Assembly: GCF_002850255.1 (NCBI RefSeq)
Contig: NZ_CP022522.1
Coordinates: 118,768-182,767 of the forward strand
Direction: 5' to 3'
DNA: 64,000 nt
Source: Pseudoalteromonas sp. NC201
Lineage (GTDB): Bacteria > Pseudomonadota > Gammaproteobacteria > Enterobacterales > Alteromonadaceae
Position 1 is the first letter of the stretch. Every line of letters starts with the position of its first letter. Under the pieces are notes generated by a model. It worked only from the letters and a program-made list of their open reading frames with translations. It searched no databases and was not told where the DNA came from. The position numbers and the translations under genes were made by a program. Shown piece after piece: positions 1 through 11,011 of this stretch.

Positions 1-54
1 ACAGCGAAATGGGAAGTTGCTAATGGTGTAACACCAAGCTATCAATGTCAGTAA
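1..54 (+). CDS. C-terminal end of an unidentified gene cut by the window edge
   Basis: Frame 1 is open from the first base to a TAA at 52-54 and encodes 17 residues ending in SYQCQ. The other two forward frames close by base 31 or earlier. The composition (Trp, Tyr, Cys) is compatible with the tail of a secreted protein, but the fragment is too short to assign a family. Confidence 0.35.
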   Translation, partial: TAKWEVANGVTPSYQCQ

Positions 55-179
55 ATTATTACTTATAACTCAGCTCGGCGGCGAGTGAGAGCTGGCCGTT
101 GAGCATATAGAGAGTTTGACTGAGAAATAGGCTAACTACATATTTTTATAATATCTAGCCTATATATGGTGGGAAATGC

Positions 180-380
180 TTATAAACAGCGTTCCATTAC
201 GCTGCAGGTAACAGCCGGTGAACTTGGACGTTGGCACCAGTAATCGTTATTAGTCGTTTCGCACATAACGCCGGTTTCTGGTCCTCTACCACCGGCTGCT
301 TGCGGTGTGAGCTTTGCGGCTAGTTGACTCTGTTGATAGTCTAATTGTTTTAGTTTTTTCTTTGCTAGGGTAAGTTTCAT
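180..380 (-). CDS. Small RiPP (class I lanthipeptide-like) precursor peptide, orphan
   Basis: A 66-residue peptide starts at an ATG preceded by a good ribosome-binding site (AAAGGA about 7 nt upstream). The N-terminal half is Lys/Leu-rich (MKLTLAKKKLKQL) and ends in TPQAAGG, a double-glycine type leader end. The C-terminal half, about 35 residues, has four Cys plus several Ser and Thr, as expected of a modified core. Small leaders of the form K-L-x-L-x-K-K-x-L...TPQxAGG are, from memory, recurrent in Pseudoalteromonas genomes and annotated as class I lanthipeptides. No LanB/LanC-like enzyme, radical SAM protein or C39 peptidase-exporter is encoded nearby, so the modifying system, if any, is elsewhere. 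The class is uncertain; it could be a bacteriocin exported through a double-glycine leader with disulfides only. Confidence 0.6.
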   Translation of the reverse strand: MKLTLAKKKLKQLDYQQSQLAAKLTPQAAGGRGPETGVMCETTNNDYWCQRPSSPAVTCSVMERCL

Positions 381-460
381 ATTATTTTCCTTTGAAATAA
401 GAATGTCTTAATAGACTATTTCACCCTACTGTATAGTTTACTAAATGTACAGATTAAAGC

Positions 461-489
461 GGTGACTACCCAGCTGTTGGGTAGTCACC
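461..489 (-). terminator. Hairpin terminator downstream of the GH97 gene
   Basis: A perfect 12-bp inverted repeat (GGTGACTACCCA / TGGGTAGTCACC) with a 5-nt loop lies directly beyond the stop of the minus-strand GH97 gene. The following T-tract is weak (CGCTTTAA), so it may act as a 3' end stabiliser as well as a terminator. Confidence 0.6.
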
Positions 490-495
490 TTATGT

Positions 496-2538
496 TTAAA
501 GCGCTTTAAAACGAATAGCAACGCCGCCGCCAGCAGCCAGTTTTAATATCAGTTTGTCGGCACTTGTTACCTTTTTGCGGTAAATATTCATTTCATACGG
601 GTTTTGTTTCCATTCGGCTTTATTACCGTCCGCGTAGATTTGCGCTTCAAAGGTTTTACCTGACTCAAGGAAATCTAAAGTAATAGGAATTTCTCTTGCT
701 TCCTCGTCAGTTACTGCGCCTAAGAACCAATCGTTACCACTATATTGTTTATGCTTGCGCTCCTTTCTGGCAAAGACAACATAGTCACCCACTTCTCCTG
801 CAAGTGCGATACTGTGTTCCCAGTCGGTGGGTACGTCTTTAATAAACTGAAAAGCATCTGGCTTAGCGAGGTAATTTTCTGGCAAATCGGCCGCCATTTG
901 AATTGGACTATAAAGCACAACATAAAGCGCTAATTGTTTGGCGAGGGTGGTTTGTGGGCGGTTGGTTTTATCGCCAAGGCCGTTGAAGCCCATGTCAAAA
1001 ATACCCGGAGTAAAGTCCATAGGGCCTGCTAACATGCGGGTAAAGGCAAGCATTGGCACATGCTCTGGTGGGTTTGGTGGCGTGCCCCATGCGTTGAACT
1101 CTTGCCCTCTTGCACCCTCTCTCGCGATCCAGTTTGGATAGGTACGACGCAGGCCGGTATCTTTGATTGGTTCATGTGTATTGATACTGATCTTGTGCTT
1201 GGCCGCAAGTTTGACGTTGTCTAAGTACTCATTTGCCATAAATTGACCGTCGTGCCATTCGAATCTGGCATTGCCCTTGGCATCAATGCGTTTGATGTTG
1301 CCACCATCGGCTACGTAACCGGTTTTAACTTGGCGAACGCCTGCTTTTTCGTAGAGTGCGAAAGCCGCCTCCATTTGATTGCGATAGTTGCTGACGTTAC
1401 CAGACGTCTCGTGATGACCTATTAGGCGTGTACCTACTTTTTCTCCGTGCTTGGCTATTTCATCAATATTAAAGTCAGCATAGGCGTCGGTAAAGCTAAA
1501 GACATCACCGTTGAAGAACCAGTCGCCATCCCAGCCGATGTTCCACCCTTCAACCAACACGCCATCAAAGCCATGGTCAGCGGCAAAGCTCAAATATTCT
1601 TTAGTACGCGCCGTAGTCGCTCCATGTTTATCGCCGCTGCCCCAGGTATTTTTGTTGATGTGCATGCCCCACCAAATGCCGATGTATTTACCCGGCTCAA
1701 CCCAAGATACATCGCCGAGCTTATTTGGTTCGTTGAGGTTTAAAATAAGGTGAGAGTTCAACAAGTCGGTGGCTTCATCGCCTATTTGCAGGGTGCGCCA
1801 AGGTGTATTGAACTTACCATTGGTTTTGACAGCAACGCCGTCTGACCAAGGTGTTAGATCGGCAACAAATGTTCCTGGGCGACGCTGGTTTAAGGTCATG
1901 CCCGCATAGTCAATTAGGGCCGCTTCATGCACACTGATATGAACCCCGTCTTGATTCTTTAAAGTAAATGGGGTGTGCACATGTGGGGCATCGTGCAGTG
2001 GTGTGGTGTTGTATACATATTCATAGCGATTCCAGCCACGAGCAGGGATCCACCACGCTGTACTTTTATCACTTTGTGCAAAGGCGAATTCGGTCAATTC
2101 TCTGGTGATATTAAGCGCTTGATTTTGAGCAACCTCATAGCGAAAGCCGACACCGTCATCAAATACTTTTACACGCACAGTATATTGCGGCGATTTGTCT
2201 GCCTGCTTAGCAAAGGTGACAGCAAGCTCATTGTGCTTATCTTGGATCACTCGGGCTTCGCCCCAAGGCTGTTGCCAACTGCTATCGACGCTATTACGCT
2301 GATGTGTGGTGATACTTAAGCCATCGCGCATCGATGCAGCTGTTGCGAAATCAAAACCAAGTTTAGACGGTTGAATAATGGTTTTGTTGTTAAAGCTGAC
2401 TTGGTAGGTCGGCTGGCTATTATCATCACTCAAGGTAAAAGTGATTTTGCCATCTGGCGAACTCACAGCTAAAGATGCGGCAAAGCTCGTAGTCGTAAAC
2501 AAGCTTAATCCGATCAGGGAAAGTGACATGGGGCGCAT
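496..2538 (-). CDS. Secreted glycoside hydrolase family 97 enzyme (SusB-like alpha-glucosidase)
   Basis: A 680-residue protein with an N-terminal signal peptide (about residues 1-20, ending SFAA). It has the GH97 layout: an N-terminal beta-sandwich (to about 275), a TIM barrel (about 280-570) and a C-terminal beta domain. Three acidic residues match inverting GH97 alpha-glucosidases such as SusB: Glu377 in HHETSG, Glu456 in NTHEP and Glu480 in ARGQEF. The segment VKTGYVADGG (405-414) lacks the Asp that serves as nucleophile in retaining GH97 alpha-galactosidases, which favours the inverting, calcium-dependent alpha-glucosidase branch. Start ATG at 2538 has AAGAAGGA just upstream. It stands alone; no SusCD or TonB receptor is adjacent. 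Likely role: periplasmic or surface breakdown of alpha-glucans or oligosaccharides. Confidence 0.88.
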   Translation of the reverse strand: MRPMSLSLIGLSLFTTTSFAASLAVSSPDGKITFTLSDDNSQPTYQVSFNNKTIIQPSKLGFDFATAASMRDGLSITTHQRNSVDSSWQQPWGEARVIQDKHNELAVTFAKQADKSPQYTVRVKVFDDGVGFRYEVAQNQALNITRELTEFAFAQSDKSTAWWIPARGWNRYEYVYNTTPLHDAPHVHTPFTLKNQDGVHISVHEAALIDYAGMTLNQRRPGTFVADLTPWSDGVAVKTNGKFNTPWRTLQIGDEATDLLNSHLILNLNEPNKLGDVSWVEPGKYIGIWWGMHINKNTWGSGDKHGATTARTKEYLSFAADHGFDGVLVEGWNIGWDGDWFFNGDVFSFTDAYADFNIDEIAKHGEKVGTRLIGHHETSGNVSNYRNQMEAAFALYEKAGVRQVKTGYVADGGNIKRIDAKGNARFEWHDGQFMANEYLDNVKLAAKHKISINTHEPIKDTGLRRTYPNWIAREGARGQEFNAWGTPPNPPEHVPMLAFTRMLAGPMDFTPGIFDMGFNGLGDKTNRPQTTLAKQLALYVVLYSPIQMAADLPENYLAKPDAFQFIKDVPTDWEHSIALAGEVGDYVVFARKERKHKQYSGNDWFLGAVTDEEAREIPITLDFLESGKTFEAQIYADGNKAEWKQNPYEMNIYRKKVTSADKLILKLAAGGGVAIRFKAL

Positions 2539-2730
2539 AGTTTTTCCTTCTTGTTGTCGGCACGAAAATTCGTGTTCTTTTGCACATAAGCTAAGCTTAC
2601 TGTTGTATGCTAACGTTCACGTAAAAGTTGCATACGTATTCATGCTGTAAATGCGATGAATGTAATAATTATTCCGCTCGGTCTAGTGTAGACAAGCTAA
2701 GAAAAATAATAAGGATAGGTTGAACTGCTT

Positions 2731-3378
2731 ATGCTAAACCTAACAATTTTTGGGCGTATTGCTGTTGTGATGGCAATGCTACAAGCCGGTCTAGTCAATG
2801 CCCTTGAAGTGCAAATAGTCGATGCTGATAAACAGCCGCTCGCGAATGCCGCGGTGTGGTTGCAAGGAGATAGCTTTGATAACAAAAGAACGATGCTAGA
2901 TTATAAAATGGAGCAAAAGGATAAGGCGTTTGTGCCCCATATCTTGATGGTGCAAGCTGGCACCCAAGTCTCGTTTCCGAATTTAGATCCTATTCTGCAC
3001 CACGTCTATTCGTTCTCTGCTGCAAAGCCGTTCGAGCTTAAGTTGTATCGCGATGACCCGAAACAAGTATTATTTGATCAAACTGGTGTGGTTGAGCTTG
3101 GCTGCAATATTCACGATTGGATGCTGGGTTATATCGTGGTTGTAGATAGCCCATTATTTGCGGTAACGGATAGCAGCGGCAAAGTATCAATCGACCTAGG
3201 TGCTCAGCAAGCCAGCGCACTAAAGCTGAATGTATGGCATGAAAGATTCGAAAATATAGACAAAATAGAACAGCATCCGCTCTCCATCGTGAATAACACT
3301 CAAGCAATTACCTATCAAATTAAGCAAACACTGGTTGCTCCACTTCAGGATTTCTCCGATGGCTTCGATGATTACTAA
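2731..3378 (+). CDS. Exported cupredoxin-like protein (methylamine-utilization/plastocyanin-type)
   Basis: A 215-residue protein with a signal peptide (about 1-25, cleavage near VNA-LE). It carries a plastocyanin-like fold signature: a His in LHHVYSFS (about 90-97) and a Cys-x-x-His-x-x-Met cluster in GCNIHDWM (about 127-134), the usual type-1 copper ligand set. Proteins like this are often labelled methylamine utilization protein, but no methylamine dehydrogenase genes are present, so that label should not be taken as function. The next gene overlaps its end by about 20 bases, so the two are co-transcribed and probably act together in the envelope. Metal binding is inferred from motif only. 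Confidence 0.7.
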   Translation: MLNLTIFGRIAVVMAMLQAGLVNALEVQIVDADKQPLANAAVWLQGDSFDNKRTMLDYKMEQKDKAFVPHILMVQAGTQVSFPNLDPILHHVYSFSAAKPFELKLYRDDPKQVLFDQTGVVELGCNIHDWMLGYIVVVDSPLFAVTDSSGKVSIDLGAQQASALKLNVWHERFENIDKIEQHPLSIVNNTQAITYQIKQTLVAPLQDFSDGFDDY

Positions 3379-4600
3379 GCTAAGCGCCGCTTTGGCATTA
3401 TTCGCCATAGGGCAAGCAGGTGCCGTTGAGATTTCTGGACAAGGGCAACTGCAAACGACCTGGCAGCATGATGATAATCGTAAAGCTTGGTATCAGCCTG
3501 GATGGGGCGTTACGCGTTTTGGGAAAGGGGAGTCAGATATTACGCTTAGTCGAGGCGCTATTGATTGGCGTGTAGATTTTGCTAGCGCTTGGTCTTTGCA
3601 CGGGGTAACACAGTATGTGCCAGACCCAGATGACAAGCTCGGTTTTACAGAACTGTATTTGCAATATCGAACACTACCCAAAAATGGCCATCGCTTGATT
3701 GTTCGAGCTGGTGGCTTCTATCCGAAGTTTTCTATTGAGAACCCAGATATTGGTTGGTCATCACCCTATACATACCAGTATTCGGCTATTAACGCTTGGA
3801 TAGGTGAGGAAGTGCGGGTATTTGGCGGTGAAGTCGCGATTGAGCAGCCGCAGACGCGCCGTAGCCGAGGTCAGGGATTCAAAGGTGTGTTTGGTGTTTT
3901 TAAGGGGAATGATCCGGCTGGCACTTTACTCGCATGGCGAGGCTTTACCGTGCATGATAGGCAGTCGGTGTTTAACGAAAGTCTCCCCTTTGCCGCGGTA
4001 GAGTCGTTGAACACACCGCAGCTACAACATCAAGCACAGCATGTTGAACCGTTTTCGGAAGTAGATGGCCGATTTGGTTATTATCTTGGATATCATCGCG
4101 AATTTTCAAACCGCAGTGAGATCAATGTCTATTGGTACGATAATAATGGCGATCCAAGTAAGATTAACTACCGAACTGGGCAGTATGCGTGGGACACTAA
4201 ATTTATTAGTGCAGCTTGGCGTTACAAGTTAACCCCGCAGACGCATATACTCGTACAAGGCATGCTGGGTAATACCGCCATGGGTGTCAATCGCGGCGTT
4301 GATAATGACTTTAATAGTTGGTTTTTGCTACTCACACATCAGCGTGATGAGTGGCGCTTTTCCTTACGGGGGGAGCAGTTCAAAGTCATCGACAAAGATG
4401 ATTGGCAGTTCGACCCAAACCAAAGTGATGGCCATGCACTGACCGCTACAGTGAAGTATCGAATTAATAGCAATTGGCTGGTGGGCGGTGAGTTTTTGAG
4501 TCTGACAACCACAGTTGCAAACCGCGAGGCCTTTAACGGAAAGCCCAAGCAAAGCGATAATGTGTGGCGACTCAGTGCGGAGTATCGTTTTAATTTATAA
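3359..4600 (+). CDS. Outer-membrane beta-barrel candidate, partner of the cupredoxin-like protein
   Basis: The reading frame can be extended to a TTG at 3335, but ATG 3359 gives a clean signal peptide (MASMITKL..., cleavage near GQAGA-VE), so I use that start (413 aa). The mature part is rich in alternating hydrophobic/aromatic and polar stretches (WRVDFAS, HILVQGM, EWRFSLRGEQF, NWLVGGEFLSL) and ends in aromatic-hydrophobic YRFNL, a typical terminal barrel strand for BAM insertion. No named family recognised. Translation probably couples to the upstream gene, which it overlaps. It could be a small porin or a structural envelope protein. Confidence 0.6.
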   Translation: MASMITKLSAALALFAIGQAGAVEISGQGQLQTTWQHDDNRKAWYQPGWGVTRFGKGESDITLSRGAIDWRVDFASAWSLHGVTQYVPDPDDKLGFTELYLQYRTLPKNGHRLIVRAGGFYPKFSIENPDIGWSSPYTYQYSAINAWIGEEVRVFGGEVAIEQPQTRRSRGQGFKGVFGVFKGNDPAGTLLAWRGFTVHDRQSVFNESLPFAAVESLNTPQLQHQAQHVEPFSEVDGRFGYYLGYHREFSNRSEINVYWYDNNGDPSKINYRTGQYAWDTKFISAAWRYKLTPQTHILVQGMLGNTAMGVNRGVDNDFNSWFLLLTHQRDEWRFSLRGEQFKVIDKDDWQFDPNQSDGHALTATVKYRINSNWLVGGEFLSLTTTVANREAFNGKPKQSDNVWRLSAEYRFNL

Positions 4601-4604
4601 CAAT

Positions 4605-4633
4605 AAACGTGACGCCCAAGGTGTCACGCTTAT
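4605..4633. terminator. Bidirectional terminator between convergent genes
   Basis: An inverted repeat CGTGAC...GTCACG (4608-4613 / 4623-4628) with flanking A and T residues lies in the 50-bp gap between the plus-strand barrel gene and the minus-strand sthA gene, so it can serve both. Confidence 0.5.
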
Positions 4634-4650
4634 TCATGCCATACGATACG

Positions 4651-6087
4651 TTAGTCCAGTAGACGATTAATGCCGTTTAAGGCTGCAACGCGATAGGCTT
4701 CGGCCATTGTTGGGTAGTTAAAGGTAGTATTGATAAAGTACTCGATATTATTACCCGTTCCTTTTTGTTCCATAATGGCTTGGCCGATATGGATGATCTC
4801 GGATGCACGTTCACCAAAGCAGTGAATACCTAATATCTCTTTGGTTTCTGCATGGAACAAAATTTTCAAGCTGCCGACTTCAGTGCCTGTGATCTGTGCA
4901 CGAGCCAAATGTTTAAACTGGGCGCGACCCACTTCATAGGGAATGCGCGCAGCGGTGAGTTCTTGCTCAGTTTTACCAACAGAGCTCATTTCTGGAATGG
5001 TGTAAATGCCGGTTGGGATATCGGTGATCAAACGATCATCACAGGCACCATGCACAATCGCATTGGCCGCAATACGCCCTTGATCGAACGCCGCACTGGC
5101 TAGGCTGGGATAGCCAATCACATCTCCTACTGCGAAAATATTATCCACTTCAGTTTGATAGTGTTCGTTGACTTTAAGCTGGCCACGGCTATCAGCCTTT
5201 AGACCTACGCTTGCAAGGTTGAGTGTTTCGGTATTACCGGAGCGGCCATTGGCCCATAAAATGCAGTCTGCGCGTACTTTCTTGCCAGACTGTAGATGCA
5301 CAATAACCCCTTTGTCATGGGTCTCTACTTTCGCAAACTCTTCGTTATGGCGAATAACAATACCATTATTCCAAAAATGGTAACTGAGTGCGTCAGAGAT
5401 CTCGGCATCCATGAAGGCCAGTAAGCGGTCGCGGGTATTGATAAGATCTACCTTTGCGCCCAGTCCTTTAAAGATTGATGCATATTCACAGCCTATGACC
5501 CCTGCGCCGTATATCAATACGCGCTGAGGATTATGCTCAAGGCTTAAAATAGTGTCACTGTCGTAGACGCGAGGGTGGTTAAAATCAACGCCTGGTGGGC
5601 GGTATGGACGCGAGCCTGTGGCTATTACAATGGTTTTAGCGGTGAGTAACTCTTGCGAACCATCTTGGTGAATGACTTGTACTGTATGCGCGTCAACAAA
5701 GCTGGCATCTCCTTGAAACAAGTGGATGCGGTTACGACCATAAAAGCTAGAACGCAATGTTGACTGTTTTGAGATCACATCACTGGCATGGTGCAAAATA
5801 TCTTGAAAGGTATGGCGCTGCGGGCGCTCGGTAAAACGATAAAGTGGATTCGCTTTATACTCAATTAAACGACTGACAGAATGGCGAAGCGCTTTTGAGG
5901 GAATGGTGCCCCAGTGAACGCAGCCACCGCCAACTGCATGCTGGCGTTCGATAACCGCGACTTTCTTACCACTTTTAGAGAGGTTCATGGCGGCGCCTTC
6001 GCCGCCAGGTCCGGTGCCTATAATAATGGCATCGTATTGATAGGATTGTGGAACAGTTTCGGTTTTTTCTGCAGCTTTTTTGCTCAC
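4651..6087 (-). CDS. sthA: Soluble pyridine nucleotide transhydrogenase
   Basis: A 478-residue flavoprotein that transfers hydride between NADPH and NAD+ in the cytoplasm. The FAD-binding motif [11 protein letters not shown] is at about 24-34, the NAD(P) Rossmann motif [11 protein letters not shown] near 188, and the dimerisation domain is C-terminal. The active-site segment [13 protein letters not shown] (53-65) keeps one Cys (Cys56) and has Thr where dihydrolipoamide reductases have the second Cys, which is diagnostic for SthA against the disulfide oxidoreductases. The start is a GTG at 6087 with AAAGGGG upstream. It lies 35 nt downstream of the desaturase gene on the same strand, suggesting an operon linking NADPH balance with fatty-acid desaturation. 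Confidence 0.95.
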   Translation of the reverse strand: MSKKAAEKTETVPQSYQYDAIIIGTGPGGEGAAMNLSKSGKKVAVIERQHAVGGGCVHWGTIPSKALRHSVSRLIEYKANPLYRFTERPQRHTFQDILHHASDVISKQSTLRSSFYGRNRIHLFQGDASFVDAHTVQVIHQDGSQELLTAKTIVIATGSRPYRPPGVDFNHPRVYDSDTILSLEHNPQRVLIYGAGVIGCEYASIFKGLGAKVDLINTRDRLLAFMDAEISDALSYHFWNNGIVIRHNEEFAKVETHDKGVIVHLQSGKKVRADCILWANGRSGNTETLNLASVGLKADSRGQLKVNEHYQTEVDNIFAVGDVIGYPSLASAAFDQGRIAANAIVHGACDDRLITDIPTGIYTIPEMSSVGKTEQELTAARIPYEVGRAQFKHLARAQITGTEVGSLKILFHAETKEILGIHCFGERASEIIHIGQAIMEQKGTGNNIEYFINTTFNYPTMAEAYRVAALNGINRLLD

Positions 6088-6122
6088 GGCCTCACCCCTT
6101 TAGTTATTGAGGCCGCTGAACG

Positions 6123-7250
6123 TTATGCCGTTTTCAGTAGCCTCGAATTTAGTGCAATCCAAGCTTGTTTTTGGCTTTCCCAAGCTTGTTCTAGCTCTTT
6201 ATATTGTTGCATCAGTGCGGAATGTTCGCACTGTGCAAGTACTGCCTCTTTCTTCGCTTCGAGTACCTGCTTTTGCACAGTACAGTAGTTTTGAAGCTTT
6301 TTAAGAAGTAAATCATACTCTTGTTGTAACAATGTAAGCTTATCTTGCGCCAAAGGCAATTTTGCGAGACTGACTTTAGTCTTATTCAACAAGGTCTCCG
6401 CTTTGGCTTTTTCAATGCGCTCAACCGGAGTGCGTTTTAGCTTACTGGCAAGGCCTAGTGCTGCAAAAGTGCGGATCAGCCATTTAGTTGGGTCATAGTG
6501 ATACCAGCGAATACCATTACGGTAGTCGCTGGCAAAAATATGATGAAAGTTATGGTAGCCTTCACCGTAAGTGAATAGGGCTAGCAAACCATTGTCTCGC
6601 GCGGTATTTTTTTCGGTGTAAGGACGACTACCCCAAATGTGCGCCAGTGAATTGATAAAGAAGGTAAAGTGTTGACTGAGTACGAGTCTGAGTACGCCCG
6701 CAAGTAACAACATGCCAAACACATTTCCGAGTAATAAACCTAGCACTAACGGGATGCCGATATTCGTAAGTAACACCAATTTCATATAGTGCTTGTGTTG
6801 CCACATCACGATAGGGTTACGTTGTAAGTCTCTGGCGTTATTATAATCACCGTAAGTCTCGCCTTGATAATCTCTCAGCATCCAACCGATATGGCTATAC
6901 CAGAAGCCTCGTGTTGCGGCGTACGGATCTTTTACTGGGTCGTCGACTTGGCCGTGGTGTACACGGTGATCGCTACTCCAATGTAATATACTGTTTTGTA
7001 ACGCGAATGCGCCACCCAACGCAAAAATAACTTGAATCACAGGATGGGCGTCATAGGCTTTATGCGCCCATAAACGGTGATACCCTGCGGTGATCGACAG
7101 ACCGGCGTAAAACATACAGGCAACAAAAGCTACCCAGTGGCTGGTGGTATAGCCGTATTCAAAGCCATACCAAGGCACCAAAGTGATCGCAGCTAAAAAC
7201 GATAAGCTAAAGAACAGCACATTGGTCCATAAAATGGGTGGTTTTTTCAT
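6123..7250 (-). CDS. Membrane acyl-CoA/acyl-lipid delta-9 fatty acid desaturase
   Basis: About 375 residues, with paired hydrophobic segments (around 10-50 and 160-200) and the three histidine boxes of the stearoyl-CoA desaturase family: HRLWAH (59-64), HRVHH (96-100) and a late HNFHH. It would introduce a cis double bond into saturated acyl chains in the inner membrane. The last 90 residues form a Lys/Glu/Leu-rich, probably coiled-coil tail beyond the usual catalytic core. ATG 7250 is preferred over the TTG one codon earlier. A perfect FabR-type palindrome lies 25 bp upstream, and fabR is divergent, so repression by FabR when unsaturated acyl thioesters are plentiful is likely. Confidence 0.9.
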   Translation of the reverse strand: MKKPPILWTNVLFFSLSFLAAITLVPWYGFEYGYTTSHWVAFVACMFYAGLSITAGYHRLWAHKAYDAHPVIQVIFALGGAFALQNSILHWSSDHRVHHGQVDDPVKDPYAATRGFWYSHIGWMLRDYQGETYGDYNNARDLQRNPIVMWQHKHYMKLVLLTNIGIPLVLGLLLGNVFGMLLLAGVLRLVLSQHFTFFINSLAHIWGSRPYTEKNTARDNGLLALFTYGEGYHNFHHIFASDYRNGIRWYHYDPTKWLIRTFAALGLASKLKRTPVERIEKAKAETLLNKTKVSLAKLPLAQDKLTLLQQEYDLLLKKLQNYCTVQKQVLEAKKEAVLAQCEHSALMQQYKELEQAWESQKQAWIALNSRLLKTA

Positions 7251-7274
7251 CAATTAATCTCAAAATCTAATTTC

Positions 7275-7292
7275 AGCGTACAACTGTACGCT
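7275..7292. promoter_or_regulatory. FabR operator palindrome between the desaturase gene and fabR
   Basis: AGCGTACA-AC-TGTACGCT is a perfect 8+8 inverted repeat with a 2-nt centre. It matches what I know of FabR sites upstream of enterobacterial fabA and fabB. It sits between the divergent starts, 25 bp from the desaturase ATG and about 83 bp from the fabR ATG, so it can control both. Confidence 0.85.
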
Positions 7293-7375
7293 AAAATAGT
7301 ATTTCATTCTTGCTGCGTCAAGGTTTAGACTGCGGTTTATTGTTCTTATTTTTCGAAGCGAATTGGGGAAAGTCC

Positions 7376-7999
7376 ATGGCTGGTGTACGCGCCCAACAAA
7401 AACAGAAGACCCGTCAAGCGCTTATCGAAGCGGCATTTAATCAACTAAGTGCTGAGCATAGTTTCTCGAATTTAAGCCTGCGTGAAGTCGCGCGAGAGGC
7501 GGGTATCGCACCTACTTCTTTTTATCGACATTTTAAGGATATGAACGAGCTCGGGCTGACTATGGTAGATGAAGCGGGTTTAACCTTGCGACAATTAATG
7601 CGCCAAGCAAGACGTCGCATCGCTAAAGGTGGTAGCGTGATCAATACTTCTGTGCACACCTTCATGGAATTTATTGAGCAGTCGAGCAACCAATTTCGTT
7701 TATTACTGCGTGAACGTTCGGGTACGTCACCTGCGTTTCGTGCCGCCGTGGCTAGAGAAATCAAACATTTTATCTTAGAGCTTGCTCATTACCTTGAAAC
7801 AGAAACGGGAGTAGATACCCATCACGCCCACATGCAGGCTGAAGCAATGGTCACCTTAGTATTTAGCTCTGGTGCTGAGGCTTTGGATCAAGACCCCCCA
7901 CAACGCGCTGAACTGACCGAGCGTTTGAAGTGGCAGTTGCGGTATATCGCAAAAGGTGCCTCTGGTTATGCAAAACATCCAGAACCAATAAAAAAATAG
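7376..7999 (+). CDS. fabR: TetR-family repressor of unsaturated fatty acid synthesis
   Basis: 207 residues from ATG 7376, which is preceded by GGGGAAA; the longer frame from 7310 lacks a ribosome-binding site and adds non-conserved residues. The N-terminal helix-turn-helix is the classic FabR sequence ([20 protein letters not shown]), followed by a ligand domain with [11 protein letters not shown]. FabR senses acyl-ACP/acyl-CoA composition and represses fabA/fabB and, in several gammaproteobacteria, a neighbouring desaturase. Here it is divergent from the desaturase with its operator in between, which fits local control and autoregulation. Confidence 0.93.
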   Translation: MAGVRAQQKQKTRQALIEAAFNQLSAEHSFSNLSLREVAREAGIAPTSFYRHFKDMNELGLTMVDEAGLTLRQLMRQARRRIAKGGSVINTSVHTFMEFIEQSSNQFRLLLRERSGTSPAFRAAVAREIKHFILELAHYLETETGVDTHHAHMQAEAMVTLVFSSGAEALDQDPPQRAELTERLKWQLRYIAKGASGYAKHPEPIKK

Positions 8000-8019
8000 C
8001 CTAAATTGGCTATTTTTTT
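7991..8019 (+). terminator. Rho-independent terminator of fabR
   Basis: AATAGCC...GGCTATT hairpin followed by seven T residues. The stop codon of fabR is inside the 5' arm. Confidence 0.8.
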
Positions 8020-8171
8020 ATTGGTAATTAAAATTCAAAAATACCCTGCTCACTTCATATCCTATCTGTGTTCACTTCTGATCTTGAAATGTATTTTCTA
8101 AATTTGGCGTTATTGTGATTTTATTTGCCAATAAATCGAGATTTAAACTCTATTTTTGGGATAATTTATGC

Positions 8172-8200
8172 TTGATTGTCGCTTTTGAAGCATGTTAAAA
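8172..8200 (+). promoter_or_regulatory. Candidate sigma-70 promoter of the leu operon
   Basis: TTGATT (8172-8177), a 17-nt spacer and TTAAAA (8195-8200) lie 35 bp upstream of the leader peptide start. Both boxes are imperfect; the position, not the match, is the main support. Confidence 0.4.
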
Positions 8201-8234
8201 CATAACCAATTCATCAACAGGAACACTTAGCTCA

Positions 8235-8303
8235 ATGAAAATGACTGCGCGTATTTCACTCCTTCTTAACCTCCTACTGGTAAACCAGAGGGGTGGGGTG
8301 TAA
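8235..8303 (+). CDS. leuL: leu operon leader peptide
   Basis: A 22-residue peptide, too short for a standard ORF cutoff, with six Leu codons in a block (LLLNLLLV, residues 9-16) using CTC, CTT, CTT, CTC, CTA and CTG. It is followed within 35 nt by an attenuator hairpin and then leuA. Ribosome stalling at these codons when charged tRNA-Leu is scarce would favour the antiterminator and allow transcription into leuABCD, the classical mechanism in enterobacteria. Confidence 0.9.
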   Translation: MKMTARISLLLNLLLVNQRGGV

Positions 8304-8339
8304 TTGCGCGAATTGAGCGACATTTACTGTAGACACCCC
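8295..8339 (+). promoter_or_regulatory. Antiterminator pairing in the leu leader RNA
   Basis: GGGGTGT (8295-8301, overlapping the leuL stop) is perfectly complementary to ACACCCC (8333-8339), which also holds the 5' arm of the attenuator stem. The two structures are mutually exclusive. A ribosome that reaches the leuL stop covers 8295-8301 and frees the terminator arm. Confidence 0.75.
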
Positions 8340-8359
8340 GCACTTGCGGGGTTTTTTTT
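8336..8359 (+). terminator. leu operon attenuator
   Basis: CCCCGC-ACTT-GCGGGG followed by eight T residues (8352-8359), ending 16 bp before the leuA start. A strong intrinsic terminator between leader peptide and first structural gene, conditional on the pairing at 8295-8339. Confidence 0.9.
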
Positions 8360-8375
8360 GGCTGAGGATAAGGGT

Positions 8376-10996
<2,621 letters not shown>

Positions 10997-11011
10997 TAAA
11001 GGTAAGAGCAA

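Noticed and set aside
2605..2635. Inverted repeat GTATGC...GCATAC upstream of the GH97 gene as a regulator site
   Set aside because: Arms of only six bases with a 19-base spacer and no regulator gene nearby; too weak to list.
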